In this document: positions 27,901-37,249 of the stretch, piece by piece
Numbering within the stretch: position 1 is the first letter of the stretch
Layout: the number at the start of each line of letters is the position of its first letter
Assembly: GCA_964412555.1 (NCBI GenBank)
Contig: CAYPPG010000029.1
Coordinates: 1-64,000 of the forward strand
Origin: CAYPPG01 sp964412555
GTDB taxonomy: Bacteria > Hinthialibacterota > Hinthialibacteria > Hinthialibacterales > Hinthialibacteraceae
Reading direction: 5' to 3'
DNA: 64,000 nt
Notes under the pieces: model-generated
Told to the model about the DNA's origin: nothing
The model's input: the letters and a program-made list of their open reading frames with translations, nothing else
Database searches by the model: none
Made by a program: the position numbers and the translations under genes

Positions 27901-29528
27901 AAGACGGAACGTTACTGGCCTATGGAATCAAAGAGGGAGGGGAAGACGAAGCGGAAATCCGTTTCATGGATGTCGATACAAAAACCGACTTGAAGGACTT
28001 CCTGCCGAAAGCGAGGATCGGAAGTATTTCCATTTTGAATGACAAGAGCGGTTTTTATTATTCCTTGCATCAATCCGATGAAGGATCGCGGATTTATTAT
28101 CATACCATGGGAACGGACGCGGGCGAAGACAAAATGATCTTCGGAGAGGGATTCGGACCGCAAGAATATGTGTCTTGTGGATTGTCCGATGACAACCGAT
28201 ATTTGTACTTTACCGTTTCGCATGGATGGTCTGCCAACGATCTCTATGTTCAGGATCGTCAAAGCGATGGACCGATTGTACCTATTGTAAAAAATATCGA
28301 GGCCAATTTCAGTCCGATTCAGTTTATCGGTAATACATTATACTTGCATACGAATTGGAATGCGCCGAATTATAAAGTCGTTGAAGTACATCTCGATCAT
28401 CCCGCTCCGGAACAATGGAAAGAGATCATTCCGGAACGGGACTATGTGCTGGAATCGGTTTCTGCTGCGGGTGGAAATTTTTTTGGGAAGTACTTGAAAA
28501 ATGTAGTTTCTTTCATCCAAATTTTCAGTATTTCCGGAAAAGAGATGGGGGATATCTCTTTTCCGGCCATCGGAAGTGTCGGGAATGTATGGGGACGGTT
28601 CGACAGCGAGCATGCTTTTTTCAATTATTCCTCCTTTCACATTCCAAACACCGTTTATCATTACAATGTCAAGACGGGGAAGCGAACGGTATGGTTCAAG
28701 CCGGATATTCCGATTGATACGGACAATTTTGAAGTAAAACAAATTTGGTATCATTCAAAAGATGGAACCGAAATACCGATGTTTCTAGTGCATCAAAAAG
28801 GGATTGAACTTGACGAAAGCCATCCGACTTTGTTGTACGGATATGGCGGGTTCAATATCAATATCACTCCCGGTTTTTCCAATACGGCTGCGCAATGGGT
28901 AAAACATGGCGGGGTGTATGCGGAGGCCATTCTGCGCGGCGGGGGTGAGTTTGGGGAAGAATGGCATCAAGCGGGGATGTTAGAGAAAAAGCAAAATGTG
29001 TTTGACGATTTCATCGCGGCATCGGAATGGCTGATCGAAAATGGATATACCAATCCTTCCAAACTGGGGATTTTTGGGGGCAGCAATGGGGGGCTTTTGG
29101 TCGGGGCTGCGCTAACGCAACGGCCGGAATTATATCAAGCTGTTTTATGTGCGGTGCCCTTGTTGGATATGGTGCGTTATCACAAGTTTTTATTGGGGAA
29201 ATTGTGGATTCCGGAATACGGATCGGCAGATGATCCGGAGCAATTCAAGTATCTCCATGCCTATTCTCCTTATCATCGTGTAAAAGAGGGAACGGAATAT
29301 CCATCCGTCATGTTTGTAACCGGTGATTCGGATACGCGAGTCGCACCGCTGCATGCCCGAAAAATGACGGCGCTGTTGCAATCGGTGTCGGCTTCGGAAC
29401 GGCCTATTTTGCTTCGCTACGAGAAAGCCAGCGGGCATTCCGCGGGGATCCCCTTGAGTATGCAGATCGAAAAAGCCACGGATCAGATGGTGTATCTATT
29501 TTGGCAGCTGGGTTTGTCTGTGGATTAG
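24942..29528 (+). CDS. Fusion: PhoD-like phosphodiesterase plus prolyl oligopeptidase
   Basis: A single 1528-residue frame with signal peptide (about 1-25). Residues about 30-235 resemble a LamG/concanavalin fold and 240-345 an Ig-like domain typical of PhoD N-termini. Residues 346-800 are a metallophosphatase: FFSGDQVYEG (D403), TEPDDHD (H450), GGDQHLA (D637, H639), plausible PhoD metal ligands. From about residue 861 a complete S9A prolyl oligopeptidase follows: HGVEISDPYRWLED start, seven-blade propeller region, and catalytic S1381 (GGSNGG), D1464 and R1466 (DSDTRV), H1499 (SGHSAG). About 15 residues link them. S9A enzymes are normally separate, and this one has no signal of its own. GGAGGT lies before the tandem ATG start. 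It is either a true bifunctional secreted enzyme or two genes joined by an indel. Confidence 0.85.
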   Translation: MMKWILRFSIYCCSVWLLAENSVFATQEFMSAFPKEIERNWIGPDYWSNRLQDWRIADGRLECLRGEKNKPMRTVHLLTRRMSEREGDLFMSVRCGVLDGKVSEDSAAGFLIGAGGGLDYRAAALVHHSWGPDGGLFAGIDGEGNLFVRDFRQNNKIVTQLDRRNGRVEVTRLTLSLKPVGKKYVLTLQSLHPESEEVLGSVTIDIYDPELLIGNMALVSHPGAGGRYWFQDWKVSGRKADVDEERHCGPILCTQYTLSEGILKMTAQMMPIGRDDNHVVLLQIKDGQGWKTVDTTKIIAPGYTAPFRVTDWDSSQDVPYRVVYELKQADGLAKPYFRHGTIRHDPVEKTTISIAGFTGNHNMLKGAENAPFPWNMNGVWFPHTDIIKHVWKQDPDILFFSGDQVYEGASPTQEDQQHAELDYLYKWYLWCWAFRDLTKDIPAITEPDDHDVFQGNIWGAGGRKTPKDDHGGYEMPAEWVNMVERTQTSHLPDPYDPTPIEQGITVYYTDMNYGRISIAIIEDRKFKSGCAGLIPGKQGRADHILDPEFDVKTLDKPGLKLLGDRQLTFLKDWAVDWENTDMKVVVSQTVFANVATHHGPKLEYLHADLDSNGWPQSGRKRALDVFRRCFAFMLGGDQHLATIVHHGIDTWNDAGWSMCVPSVANFYPRAWWPKQEPRNHIEGMPNYTGEFLDGLGNYVTMWAATNPDKLMGVEPAALHDRMPGYGIVRLNKETRDIIIECWPRFADPEDPDAKQYLGWPKTINQLDNYSREAVAWLPAVEVDGMDDPVVQVINESNDEIVYTLRINGTSFRPKVFREGKYTVKVGELGTKRVKVFENIESIQKSESKTILVNFGISIAPPKTKKKIVTETLHGVEISDPYRWLEDQDRPETREWIDAQIAYTQSMLQEFPEREAIRDELAQFMKIDKMSGASEYNGRFFFMKQRSDQEQWVIYMREGMDGEDQVLIDPNLMSEDHTTSVSMRGISKDGTLLAYGIKEGGEDEAEIRFMDVDTKTDLKDFLPKARIGSISILNDKSGFYYSLHQSDEGSRIYYHTMGTDAGEDKMIFGEGFGPQEYVSCGLSDDNRYLYFTVSHGWSANDLYVQDRQSDGPIVPIVKNIEANFSPIQFIGNTLYLHTNWNAPNYKVVEVHLDHPAPEQWKEIIPERDYVLESVSAAGGNFFGKYLKNVVSFIQIFSISGKEMGDISFPAIGSVGNVWGRFDSEHAFFNYSSFHIPNTVYHYNVKTGKRTVWFKPDIPIDTDNFEVKQIWYHSKDGTEIPMFLVHQKGIELDESHPTLLYGYGGFNINITPGFSNTAAQWVKHGGVYAEAILRGGGEFGEEWHQAGMLEKKQNVFDDFIAASEWLIENGYTNPSKLGIFGGSNGGLLVGAALTQRPELYQAVLCAVPLLDMVRYHKFLLGKLWIPEYGSADDPEQFKYLHAYSPYHRVKEGTEYPSVMFVTGDSDTRVAPLHARKMTALLQSVSASERPILLRYEKASGHSAGIPLSMQIEKATDQMVYLFWQLGLSVD

Positions 29529-29638
29529 GGGAGTGGAGGGATTCGTGACCTCAACCCAGCCTACTTTTTTAGCGAGATACTTTGAGTCCTATACCAAGAT
29601 GGTTTAAAATAATGTATATCAATTTTAAGGAGTGAGAT

Positions 29639-31027
29639 ATGGATCGCCGGAATTTTTTAAAACAGTCTGGAATTGCGGCAGCTGCGATGTCTATGCCGCA
29701 TTCGTTGTTCGCCAAGGAAACAAAAGAAAAGAAACCGAATATTATTTTTATCATTGCTGACGATTTGGGGTATGGGGATTTGGGTTGTTATGGGCAGAAA
29801 ATCATTAAAACACCGAATCTCGACAAGATGGCGGCTGAGGGATTGAAATTTACCCAACATTATGCCGGGTGTACGGTTTGTGCACCATCCCGTTGTTGTT
29901 TGATGACCGGCAAAGACACTGGGCATGCGTTTATCCGGGGGAATCGCGAGATTCAACCGGAAGGGCAGTATCCGATTCCTGCCGATACGATAACCGTTGC
30001 CAGAATCTTGAAAAAGGCTGGTTACACAACCGGTTGTATCGGAAAGTGGGGGCTTGGCGGGCCGGAGTCGAGCGGTGAGCCAAATAAGCAGGGATTCGAT
30101 CATTTCTTCGGATATTTATGCCAGCGTCAAGCGCATCGTTTTTATCCGGATTATCTGTGGCGGAACGGGGAGAAAGTCGAGTTGAACAGAGAGACGTATT
30201 CCCACGATTTGATGGCGGAGGAAACGCTTGATTTTATCAAAAAGAACAAAGACCGTCCCTTCTTTTTGTATATTCCGTTCACGATTCCGCATGCGGAGTT
30301 GAAAGTACCGGTAGATTCCATGGATCAATATAAAGGGAAATTCGAGGAAGAGCCCTTTGCGGGAGCGGGGAACTATGGAGCGCAACGATTTCCGAAAGCG
30401 GCGTATGCCGGGATGGTGACGCGCATGGATCGCGATGTCGGGCGGATATTCGATCTGCTGAAGGAATTGGACATCGATGACAATACGTTGGTCATGTTTA
30501 CGAGTGATAACGGCCCTCATCACGAAGGGGGAAATGATCCGCATTTCTTTAACAGTAACGGATCGCTGAAGGGGATCAAGCGGGATTTGTATGAAGGGGG
30601 AATACGGGTTCCGATGCTTGCGCGATGGCCGGAGAAGATCAAAGCGGGGACGACAACGGATCATATTTCCGCTTTTTGGGATTTCTTACCGACATGTGCC
30701 GATTTGGCCGGTGCAGAAAAGCCGGAGGAGGTCGATGGAATCTCGATGGCACCATTGCTGCAAGGGAGTCCGAAACGGCAGAAAGAGCATGATTTTCTCT
30801 ATTGGGAATTCCATTATTCCGGCGGCCGAGGGATTAAGCAGGCGGTGCGCATGGGCAAATGGAAGGCGGTTCGGAACGGACTCGGGAAACCGCTTGAATT
30901 GTACAATTTAAACAAGGATCTTGGGGAAGAGAAGAATGTTGCTTCCGAGCATCAGGAGATTATTGAAAAGATCGAGGATTATTTGAAGGATGCGCGGGTG
31001 GAATCGGAGATTTTTCCTTTGAAATAA
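29639..31027 (+). CDS. Tat-exported sulfatase with classical CAPSR signature
   Basis: A 462-residue sulfatase. MDRRNFLKQSG begins a twin-arginine signal. D41-D42 bind calcium, and C81-A-P-S-R85 is the classical C-x-P-S-R formylglycine motif. Next come GKWGLG (about 134-139) and the TSDNGPHHEGG metal site. The length is typical of single-domain arylsulfatases. It differs from the sulfatase at 7382 by the P-type rather than A-type signature, so it may be matured equally well by FGE-type or anaerobic enzymes. An AAGGAG site lies before the ATG. A hairpin terminator follows. The substrate is unknown, probably a carbohydrate sulfate. Confidence 0.93.
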   Translation: MDRRNFLKQSGIAAAAMSMPHSLFAKETKEKKPNIIFIIADDLGYGDLGCYGQKIIKTPNLDKMAAEGLKFTQHYAGCTVCAPSRCCLMTGKDTGHAFIRGNREIQPEGQYPIPADTITVARILKKAGYTTGCIGKWGLGGPESSGEPNKQGFDHFFGYLCQRQAHRFYPDYLWRNGEKVELNRETYSHDLMAEETLDFIKKNKDRPFFLYIPFTIPHAELKVPVDSMDQYKGKFEEEPFAGAGNYGAQRFPKAAYAGMVTRMDRDVGRIFDLLKELDIDDNTLVMFTSDNGPHHEGGNDPHFFNSNGSLKGIKRDLYEGGIRVPMLARWPEKIKAGTTTDHISAFWDFLPTCADLAGAEKPEEVDGISMAPLLQGSPKRQKEHDFLYWEFHYSGGRGIKQAVRMGKWKAVRNGLGKPLELYNLNKDLGEEKNVASEHQEIIEKIEDYLKDARVESEIFPLK

Positions 31028-31034
31028 TAGAAAT

Positions 31035-31067
31035 GGTGGGATTCGTTCCTCATCCCACCCAACTTTT
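31035..31067. terminator. Terminator hairpin between convergent genes
   Basis: An 8-bp perfect stem (GGTGGGAT at 31035-31042, ATCCCACC at 31052-31059), a 9-nt loop and CAACTTTTT to 31067. It ends the sulfatase gene; its stem overlaps the stop codon of the opposite-strand gene at 31050. Confidence 0.8.
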
Positions 31068-31568
31068 TCGTAAGTAAAACGATGGCATCCCTAAACCTAC
31101 CACGACGACGATACTGAACCAGGTCAATAATATATAGGGCCAATTCATGGCGATCATGGCGCCGGCGCTGGGGAGGATGCCGACGATCCAGACGAAGGTC
31201 AGGATTTCCAAGGCGTTTTCACTGCTGATGTCGCTTTCGAGATCGATATTTTCCGGCAATGTGGTCATGCTGGCGTCTTGGACGATCTTTTGGGGGGCGA
31301 TTTCCAGGAAGTAATAAATGACCCAGTTCACTTCGAGGCTGCCAACAATAAGGACGATCAATAAACTTAAAAGGAATCTCGATCGGCGGCCGCAATCGGG
31401 GCAGGATGAAAGCCGATAGAGATTGAATAGGCGGATGAATGCATAGATAATGAGCCAACCTCCCAAGGTGATCAGACCAAGAAGCAAGTGGAAATTCTGT
31501 GAGGGGGCTTGGGCATCTTTCTCGAAATGAGATTGGCAACGGCGGCATTTGAAGATGTAGTGTTCCAT
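31050..31568 (-). CDS. Zinc-ribbon membrane protein of unknown function
   Basis: A 172-residue protein with an N-terminal CxxC (FKCRRCQSHF, about 8-11) and a second CPDC (about 56-59) that together can form a zinc ribbon. A first hydrophobic segment (LLLGLITLGGWLIIYAFI) falls between them, and three further segments follow (SLLIVLIVGSLEVNWVIYYFL, ILTFVWIVGILPSAGAMIA, YILLTWFSIVVVVG). No known family recognised; many bacteria carry such small zinc-ribbon membrane proteins. It overlaps the terminator of the convergent sulfatase and lies 41 bp after the aminotransferase on the same strand. Confidence 0.6.
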   Translation of the reverse strand: MEHYIFKCRRCQSHFEKDAQAPSQNFHLLLGLITLGGWLIIYAFIRLFNLYRLSSCPDCGRRSRFLLSLLIVLIVGSLEVNWVIYYFLEIAPQKIVQDASMTTLPENIDLESDISSENALEILTFVWIVGILPSAGAMIAMNWPYILLTWFSIVVVVGLGMPSFYLRKSWVG

Positions 31569-31609
31569 TGTTGTTCTAACTCAAAATTAATTATTTTATG
31601 GAAAGAATA

Positions 31610-32845
31610 TTAATCTGTGTTGAGGATTTCATCTACATTCTCTTGGATTTTCTGGATGGCGGCGGCGATGTCATCCATGTCTTTCTTCTGTCCCAATAAC
31701 ATTTCCTGGAACAGCCAGACACCTTCGTTTTGACAGACACGTTCGCAATTCGGGCAATGCATTGCCTGATAGTCGACACGGCCTTCATATAATTCTTTGT
31801 AGGCTGGTGTTCTGTCCTTGAAGTTCTTGAAATAATTATATTCGTAAAGGGGCAGGTAGCCGGTAGAGCAAGGGATTCCTTCTTTTTCGAGCGCCATGGT
31901 GAAACGGGCTTTAGACAATCCTTTGAATTGTTCTCTATCGTATCGAAGAATACCGAGATGATAAGCATGACGAGTGCAGCCTTCATAGGATTTTTGGAGG
32001 GAGACGCCATCGATTTGTTCCAATAAAGAAGAAAGGTAGCAAGCATTTTCCTCGCGCTGTTTCATTTGTTCTTCGAGGCGTTCCATGCCGACCAGAAGGA
32101 GGGCGGATTGGAAGGCTCCAAGCCTGCGGTTGCCACCCATCTCGTGATGGTCATACCAGGCACCGCCTTTTACACGTCCACAGTTGGTGAAGGAGCAAAG
32201 GCGGTCTGCTATTTTTTCGTCGTTGGTGATGATGGCGCCGCCTTCTCCGGAAGTCAGGTTTTTGCTGGATTGAAAGGAAAAGGTGCCGGCGTGCCCGATG
32301 GTGCCGACTTTTTGCTTGCGCCATTCAGCGCCGGGAGCCTGTGCGCAGTCTTCAAGGACGAGCAGGTTGTTGCTTTGAGCGATAGACATGATGGAGTCCA
32401 TATCCGCCGGATTGCCGGCGATATGGACGGGGATGATCGCTTTTGTCTTGGGTGTCATTCGCTGCTTGATCGCTTCGGGATCGAGATTATACGTTTCCGG
32501 ATCGATATCCGCGAAAATGGGTATGGCGTTGACCATCAATACGCTCATTGCCGTTGCGATGAAGGTATAGGATGGAACGATGACTTCGTCTCCAGGTTTC
32601 ATACCCAATGCCATGAGTGCGATGATGAGCGCATCGGTTCCATTTGTGCAGGCAACAGCATATTTTGATCCGCAGTAATCCGCGAAACGGTTTTCAAACT
32701 CCGATGTTTTTTTCGAACCGATTCCCCATGCTCTGCTTTCCAATGTTTCGAGCAAGGCACTTTTATCCTGTTCATCGAAAACCGGCCAAGGATGAAACGG
32801 TTCGCTTCGGATTGGAGGACCTCCATTGATTGCAAGTTGGGCCAT
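31610..32845 (-). CDS. DegT/DnrJ/EryC1/StrS-type sugar aminotransferase
   Basis: A 411-residue fold-type I PLP enzyme. K195 (FQSSKNLTSGEGG) is the Schiff-base lysine, and the family landmarks CTNGTDALIIAL, VIVPSYTFIATAM, PVHIAGNPADMD and EDCAQAPGA are clear. These enzymes transfer an amino group to nucleotide-linked keto sugars, or act on related keto groups, in lipopolysaccharide, antibiotic or modified-glycan pathways. AGGAGA lies 5 bp before the ATG. No other nucleotide-sugar gene is near, so the pathway cannot be named. The zinc-ribbon membrane gene follows 41 bp downstream. Confidence 0.93.
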   Translation of the reverse strand: MAQLAINGGPPIRSEPFHPWPVFDEQDKSALLETLESRAWGIGSKKTSEFENRFADYCGSKYAVACTNGTDALIIALMALGMKPGDEVIVPSYTFIATAMSVLMVNAIPIFADIDPETYNLDPEAIKQRMTPKTKAIIPVHIAGNPADMDSIMSIAQSNNLLVLEDCAQAPGAEWRKQKVGTIGHAGTFSFQSSKNLTSGEGGAIITNDEKIADRLCSFTNCGRVKGGAWYDHHEMGGNRRLGAFQSALLLVGMERLEEQMKQREENACYLSSLLEQIDGVSLQKSYEGCTRHAYHLGILRYDREQFKGLSKARFTMALEKEGIPCSTGYLPLYEYNYFKNFKDRTPAYKELYEGRVDYQAMHCPNCERVCQNEGVWLFQEMLLGQKKDMDDIAAAIQKIQENVDEILNTD

Positions 32846-33050
32846 CTTAGTCTCCTGAGTCTATCAATAAAGTATTCAAAAAGGTTTCATTCATTTTTTC
32901 TGCCAGAAAGCAATGTTGCTCCTGACTTCGTATTTTCCTATTGTAGAATATCCATAACTCGGTTGGAAATCAAATCGTACCGTTCTTGTGCTAAGGAAGA
33001 AATTACGATCGAAGGTTCCACTGGAATAAAATGGATAAGGAGAATAAATC

Positions 33051-34460
33051 ATGTCGAGAGCAACCATAGCCGTCATCGTTGGGAATCGTGATTTCTTCCC
33101 TGACCGCTTGATCACCGAAGGCCGGCAAGAGATTTTAAAAGTATTCGCTGAAATGGATATCGAACCGATTCTTCTCGGAGAAAAGCAAACAAAACTCGGG
33201 GCTGTCGAAACATGGGAAGAAGCGAAGCTGTGCGCGGAATTATTCAAAGCCAACCGCGATACGATCGAAGGCGTTCTCGTTACGTTACCGAATTTTGGAG
33301 ATGAAAAAGGAGTTGCCGATACCTTGAAATTATCCGGTCTCGATGTGCCGGTTTTGATTCAAGCCTATCCCGATGATTTACAGGGGATGACCGTCGACAC
33401 CCGGCGGGATGCCTTTTGTGGCAAGATTTCCGTTTGTAACAACTTGCGGCAGTATGGAATTCCGTTTTCCTTGACGACATTTCATACGGTTTCGCCGATG
33501 AATGAAATATTCCAAGAGGATTTGGAACATTTTATGAGGGTGTGCAAAGTCGTAAACGGTGTTCGAAATGTGCGGTTGGGTGCGATTGGAGCGCGGCCGA
33601 ATGCATTCAACACGGTTCGATATAGTGAGAAATTACTACAGGAAGCGGGCATCAGCGTGTGCACGGCCGATCTGTCCGAAATTATCGGAAAAGCGCAGAA
33701 ATTGCCGGACGATGACGCCAAAGTGAAAGAGAAATTGAATGCGATCAATGCCTACGCGGATGCGGGTGACATTCCGCAAGCGCCGTTGGTAAAAATGGCG
33801 AAACTCGGAGTTGTCATCGAAGATTGGATGGATGTGCTCGATTTGGATGCGACTGCCATTCAATGCTGGACATCGATCCAAGAGAATTACGGTGTTAATG
33901 CATGCACATTGATGAGCATGATGAGTGAAAAACTGATGCCCAGCGCGTGTGAAGTGGATATCACCGGTGTATTGGCGATGTATGCGTTGCAGCGGGCATC
34001 GGGAACGCCGAGTGCGCTGGTGGATTGGAATAACAATTATGGAAATGATCCGGATAAATGCGTGCTGTTCCATTGCGGCAACTGGGCGAAGTGTTTCCTG
34101 CCTGACGCGAAAATCAAAGCCGCCGATATTTTGGAAACGGTAATCGGTACCGGGAAAACATATGGAGCGATTGCCGGACGGACACCGAGCGGCCCGTTAA
34201 CCTTTGCGCGCATCAGCACGGATGACCAGATGGGGGTGATTCGCGCCTATGTCGGGGAAGGAATGTTTACGGATGATCCGCTGGATACCTTCGGCAGCCG
34301 GGCGGTGGTGGATGTGCCTGGCCTTCAAGAACTCATGCAGTACATTTGCATGAATGGATTCGAACATCATGTGGCGATGAATGCTTCGGAGACGGCGGAT
34401 ATCTTGTTTGAAGCGTTTACGAATTATTTGGGGTGGGATGTGTATTTTCATGAGGGGTGA
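33051..34460 (+). CDS. L-fucose/L-arabinose isomerase family protein
   Basis: A 469-residue protein of the fucose/arabinose-isomerase superfamily. N-terminal Rossmann-like part (TIAVIVGNRDFFPDRLITEGR), a middle domain (RLGAIGARPNAFNTVRYSE, CWTSIQENYG) and the C-terminal barrel (LFHCGNWAKCF, GPLTFARISTDD, HHVAMN) are present. The conserved E/H metal-ligand set should include E-containing CWTSIQE and the HCG-type histidine. These manganese enzymes convert aldoses to ketoses; the exact sugar is uncertain. AAGGAGAA lies just before the ATG. It is isolated from other sugar-pathway genes here, and next to sulfatase and aminotransferase genes, consistent with catabolism of fucose-bearing polysaccharides. 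Confidence 0.85.
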   Translation: MSRATIAVIVGNRDFFPDRLITEGRQEILKVFAEMDIEPILLGEKQTKLGAVETWEEAKLCAELFKANRDTIEGVLVTLPNFGDEKGVADTLKLSGLDVPVLIQAYPDDLQGMTVDTRRDAFCGKISVCNNLRQYGIPFSLTTFHTVSPMNEIFQEDLEHFMRVCKVVNGVRNVRLGAIGARPNAFNTVRYSEKLLQEAGISVCTADLSEIIGKAQKLPDDDAKVKEKLNAINAYADAGDIPQAPLVKMAKLGVVIEDWMDVLDLDATAIQCWTSIQENYGVNACTLMSMMSEKLMPSACEVDITGVLAMYALQRASGTPSALVDWNNNYGNDPDKCVLFHCGNWAKCFLPDAKIKAADILETVIGTGKTYGAIAGRTPSGPLTFARISTDDQMGVIRAYVGEGMFTDDPLDTFGSRAVVDVPGLQELMQYICMNGFEHHVAMNASETADILFEAFTNYLGWDVYFHEG

Positions 34461-34544
34461 GGGAATATATTGCTGGTTTTGATATTTTTATCTTTTATTA
34501 AATTTACGATTTTGTGTTTATAATCGAATTAATGGTCAAAAGTT

Positions 34545-37184
34545 ATGTTAAAAACAGAAGATTTAATAAGAACTTTAACTGAACCGTCACTTCCATCGGG
34601 TGAACGTAGAAATTCTCTACGACAATTTATTGATGTTGCAGGATGGCGTCCGAGTCATGAAATTGAATCGTATCCGGGGACAGACAATTTAGCAAACGGT
34701 CATGTGATTATAGAACATGGTTTAGATAATGCTGCAGTTATCACGTTTTTAAAATCAAGTCAACCCTATCGTAAGTTGGAACGAGTTGATCAACTACGTT
34801 TATTGCGAATTTCATATAACAATCTTGTAGATTGGCATCTTTTCCCTGATAATCAGGGATTAACTCGAGTTTACAATCGTTATGATCCGCCTCAGGCAAA
34901 ATACATTTCCCTTGAAGAGCAAGCCAATGTTTGGAGGTCTGAAGCATTTAGCATCATAACCGATCAAAGGCCTAATCCCAACATAAAAAGTTTGGATAAT
35001 GCATTGATTGATACAATATCTTATTGGAAGCGTTGTTTGGCTTCTGAATTGGGCAAAAAAATTCAATCTAAATTGATTGCTTCTCTTTTTAATAGTATCA
35101 TATTAATACGTGCCTTTGAAGATCATAAACGCTATACCAAACCCAATGAAGAACAATTATTACTTGAACAATGGAAAAGTAAGCAAGGTCCTATAACGAT
35201 CCGCAAATGTATTGTGGATTGTTTTCGAATATTAGGAATCAATCGTGTCAGTAATGATTTGTTCGATGAAAAAACATTAAAAGATTTTGATGCTTTGGAC
35301 CGAGAGACCGTTCAATTACTTCTATATGATTTTTACCAAAATAGATTCACGCCCTACCATTATGATTTTTCTCTCATGTCCGTTCATGCTCTCAGCAGAA
35401 TCTATGAACATTATGTTTCCTTGCTTCGTGAAAAAGAGCCGGAGCAAACCAAATTATTTCCGGATTTACCAGAAGAAATCACCAATCGTGATCTTGGTTC
35501 GTACTATACTCCCCAATTCATTCCACGTTTTTTTGCCAGATATCTGAAAGAAAATACACCTCCTCGAGTTTTTCGCAGTATGAAAGTAGCCGATCCTTCT
35601 TGTGGTTCCGGTATTTTTTTGCGTGCATTACTGGAAATGCAATGTGATCCATTTCAAGAAGTCGATATGACCCAAAAGACGAAAGAAGTTTTTTCGAATC
35701 TGCTTGGGATCGATGTGGATGAAAATGCATGTGAGGCGACAAAACTCTCTCTTTCTCTTCTTCATTTGAGTTTAACGCAAGAATTCCCGCAAAAATTGAA
35801 TATTCACAATGAAGATGCTATCTATTTTTATAATAAAAAAAGAGGAATTTTGAATACATATGATGTCGTGATCACCAATCCGCCTTTTATTCCATGGCAA
35901 AGGCTTACTCCGAATAGACAGCAACAATTACGGAAATTATTAAGTGATTTTTCGTACGGACGATTGGACCTTTTTATGGGATTATTAAAAATTGGCTTAG
36001 AAATGGTCAAGCCTGGAGGTTATTTGCTTTATATTCTTCCACATAGTTTTTTGATTGCCAAAAATACAAATGGATTGCGTAAAAAAATACAAAATGATTT
36101 TTGGATTCGTTTTTTAGCAGATTTATCAGAGATTCCCGTTTTCAAATCCACGGGTGTGTATACCATTCTTTTAATCGTCCAAAAGAAATGTTATGAGTTA
36201 TCAAAAGATTTCGATGAAAGTCCGCATGCAACAGTCGTTCTTTGTCGAGATTTTGTAGGAAATGCTTTGCAAGACGCTCTCGAAGGGAAAATCACAAAAA
36301 CGAATTTTTATAATATATTTCAAGTTTCACAAACATTTTTTGATGCAAAAGAATGGCAAGTCCTAACTCCAGAACAAACGACATTGACAAGTAAAATTCG
36401 ACGTTATCCGAAGTTAGAAGAATTTCTAGAAATAAGAGAAGGATTTATAACGGGAGCGGATGAGATTTTTATTCGAAATAAACATGATATACCAAAAAAT
36501 GAACAAGATGTTTATAGACCGTATTTGAGTGATCGGGATATGATGCGATATGTTACTCCAAAGGAGACAGATCGAGTGGTATTTTATCCTTATATTGGAA
36601 ATGAAAAAGTTACTGAAGATGAATTGGAAGAATTTTACCCAGATACATGGAAATATTTGATATCACATAAAATGACTCTTGAAAGTCGAAAATCAGTTTT
36701 GACAAAAAATGGTGCATGGTGGTCTCCAGTCAGACCACGAATTCCTCAAAATATGATGAGACCCAAAATAATTGTTCCTCATCTGATATTGTTACCAAAA
36801 TTTTCTTTGGATACGGATGGAAGATATGCCGTATCACGTTGTCCATTGATGTATCCTAAAACGGGAATCGAAGTGGAAGCAACTGATTATTTAAAATATT
36901 TTCTCGGCATTTTAAATTCTTCGGTGGTTTATTGGCAAATAGCACATACATCCCATAAATATAGTAAGGGGTATTTGATGCTGGAACCCAAAACATTGAA
37001 ACAGATACTCGTGCCAAATCCAGTAAAAGTACCTGTCGCCAAGATGAAAAAAATTCAGCAAATGATCGATAAACTTCTCGTAAATCCAGAAGATAATGAT
37101 CTCCATATCGAATTGGACGACTTTATTTCCGATCTGTACGGATTACATAAAAGTGAAAAAAATGAAATTGGAATGCCGGAATGA
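34545..37184 (+). CDS. Eco57I-type adenine DNA methyltransferase (restriction-modification)
   Basis: An 879-residue N6-adenine methyltransferase of Type IIG/Eco57I style. Residues about 1-330 form an unrecognised N-terminal region. Motif I, the SAM-binding D350-PSCGSGIFL, and motif IV, the catalytic N445-PPF, are intact. TITNPPFIPW-like spacing and YILPHSFLIAKN follow. A C-terminal target-recognition region (about 620-860, with LNSSVVYWQI) is present. No PD-(D/E)XK motif was found in the N-terminus, so it may be a methylase without its own nuclease. The whole gene is much richer in A and T than its neighbours, suggesting transfer. A small partner gene follows 65 bp downstream. It probably modifies DNA and serves as defence. 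Confidence 0.85.
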   Translation: MLKTEDLIRTLTEPSLPSGERRNSLRQFIDVAGWRPSHEIESYPGTDNLANGHVIIEHGLDNAAVITFLKSSQPYRKLERVDQLRLLRISYNNLVDWHLFPDNQGLTRVYNRYDPPQAKYISLEEQANVWRSEAFSIITDQRPNPNIKSLDNALIDTISYWKRCLASELGKKIQSKLIASLFNSIILIRAFEDHKRYTKPNEEQLLLEQWKSKQGPITIRKCIVDCFRILGINRVSNDLFDEKTLKDFDALDRETVQLLLYDFYQNRFTPYHYDFSLMSVHALSRIYEHYVSLLREKEPEQTKLFPDLPEEITNRDLGSYYTPQFIPRFFARYLKENTPPRVFRSMKVADPSCGSGIFLRALLEMQCDPFQEVDMTQKTKEVFSNLLGIDVDENACEATKLSLSLLHLSLTQEFPQKLNIHNEDAIYFYNKKRGILNTYDVVITNPPFIPWQRLTPNRQQQLRKLLSDFSYGRLDLFMGLLKIGLEMVKPGGYLLYILPHSFLIAKNTNGLRKKIQNDFWIRFLADLSEIPVFKSTGVYTILLIVQKKCYELSKDFDESPHATVVLCRDFVGNALQDALEGKITKTNFYNIFQVSQTFFDAKEWQVLTPEQTTLTSKIRRYPKLEEFLEIREGFITGADEIFIRNKHDIPKNEQDVYRPYLSDRDMMRYVTPKETDRVVFYPYIGNEKVTEDELEEFYPDTWKYLISHKMTLESRKSVLTKNGAWWSPVRPRIPQNMMRPKIIVPHLILLPKFSLDTDGRYAVSRCPLMYPKTGIEVEATDYLKYFLGILNSSVVYWQIAHTSHKYSKGYLMLEPKTLKQILVPNPVKVPVAKMKKIQQMIDKLLVNPEDNDLHIELDDFISDLYGLHKSEKNEIGMPE

Positions 37185-37249
37185 AAATGTCATCCATCAC
37201 TAGGAATAACAATGATTTATTTACTTAAAGGCAGAGGGAAATTATTGAC

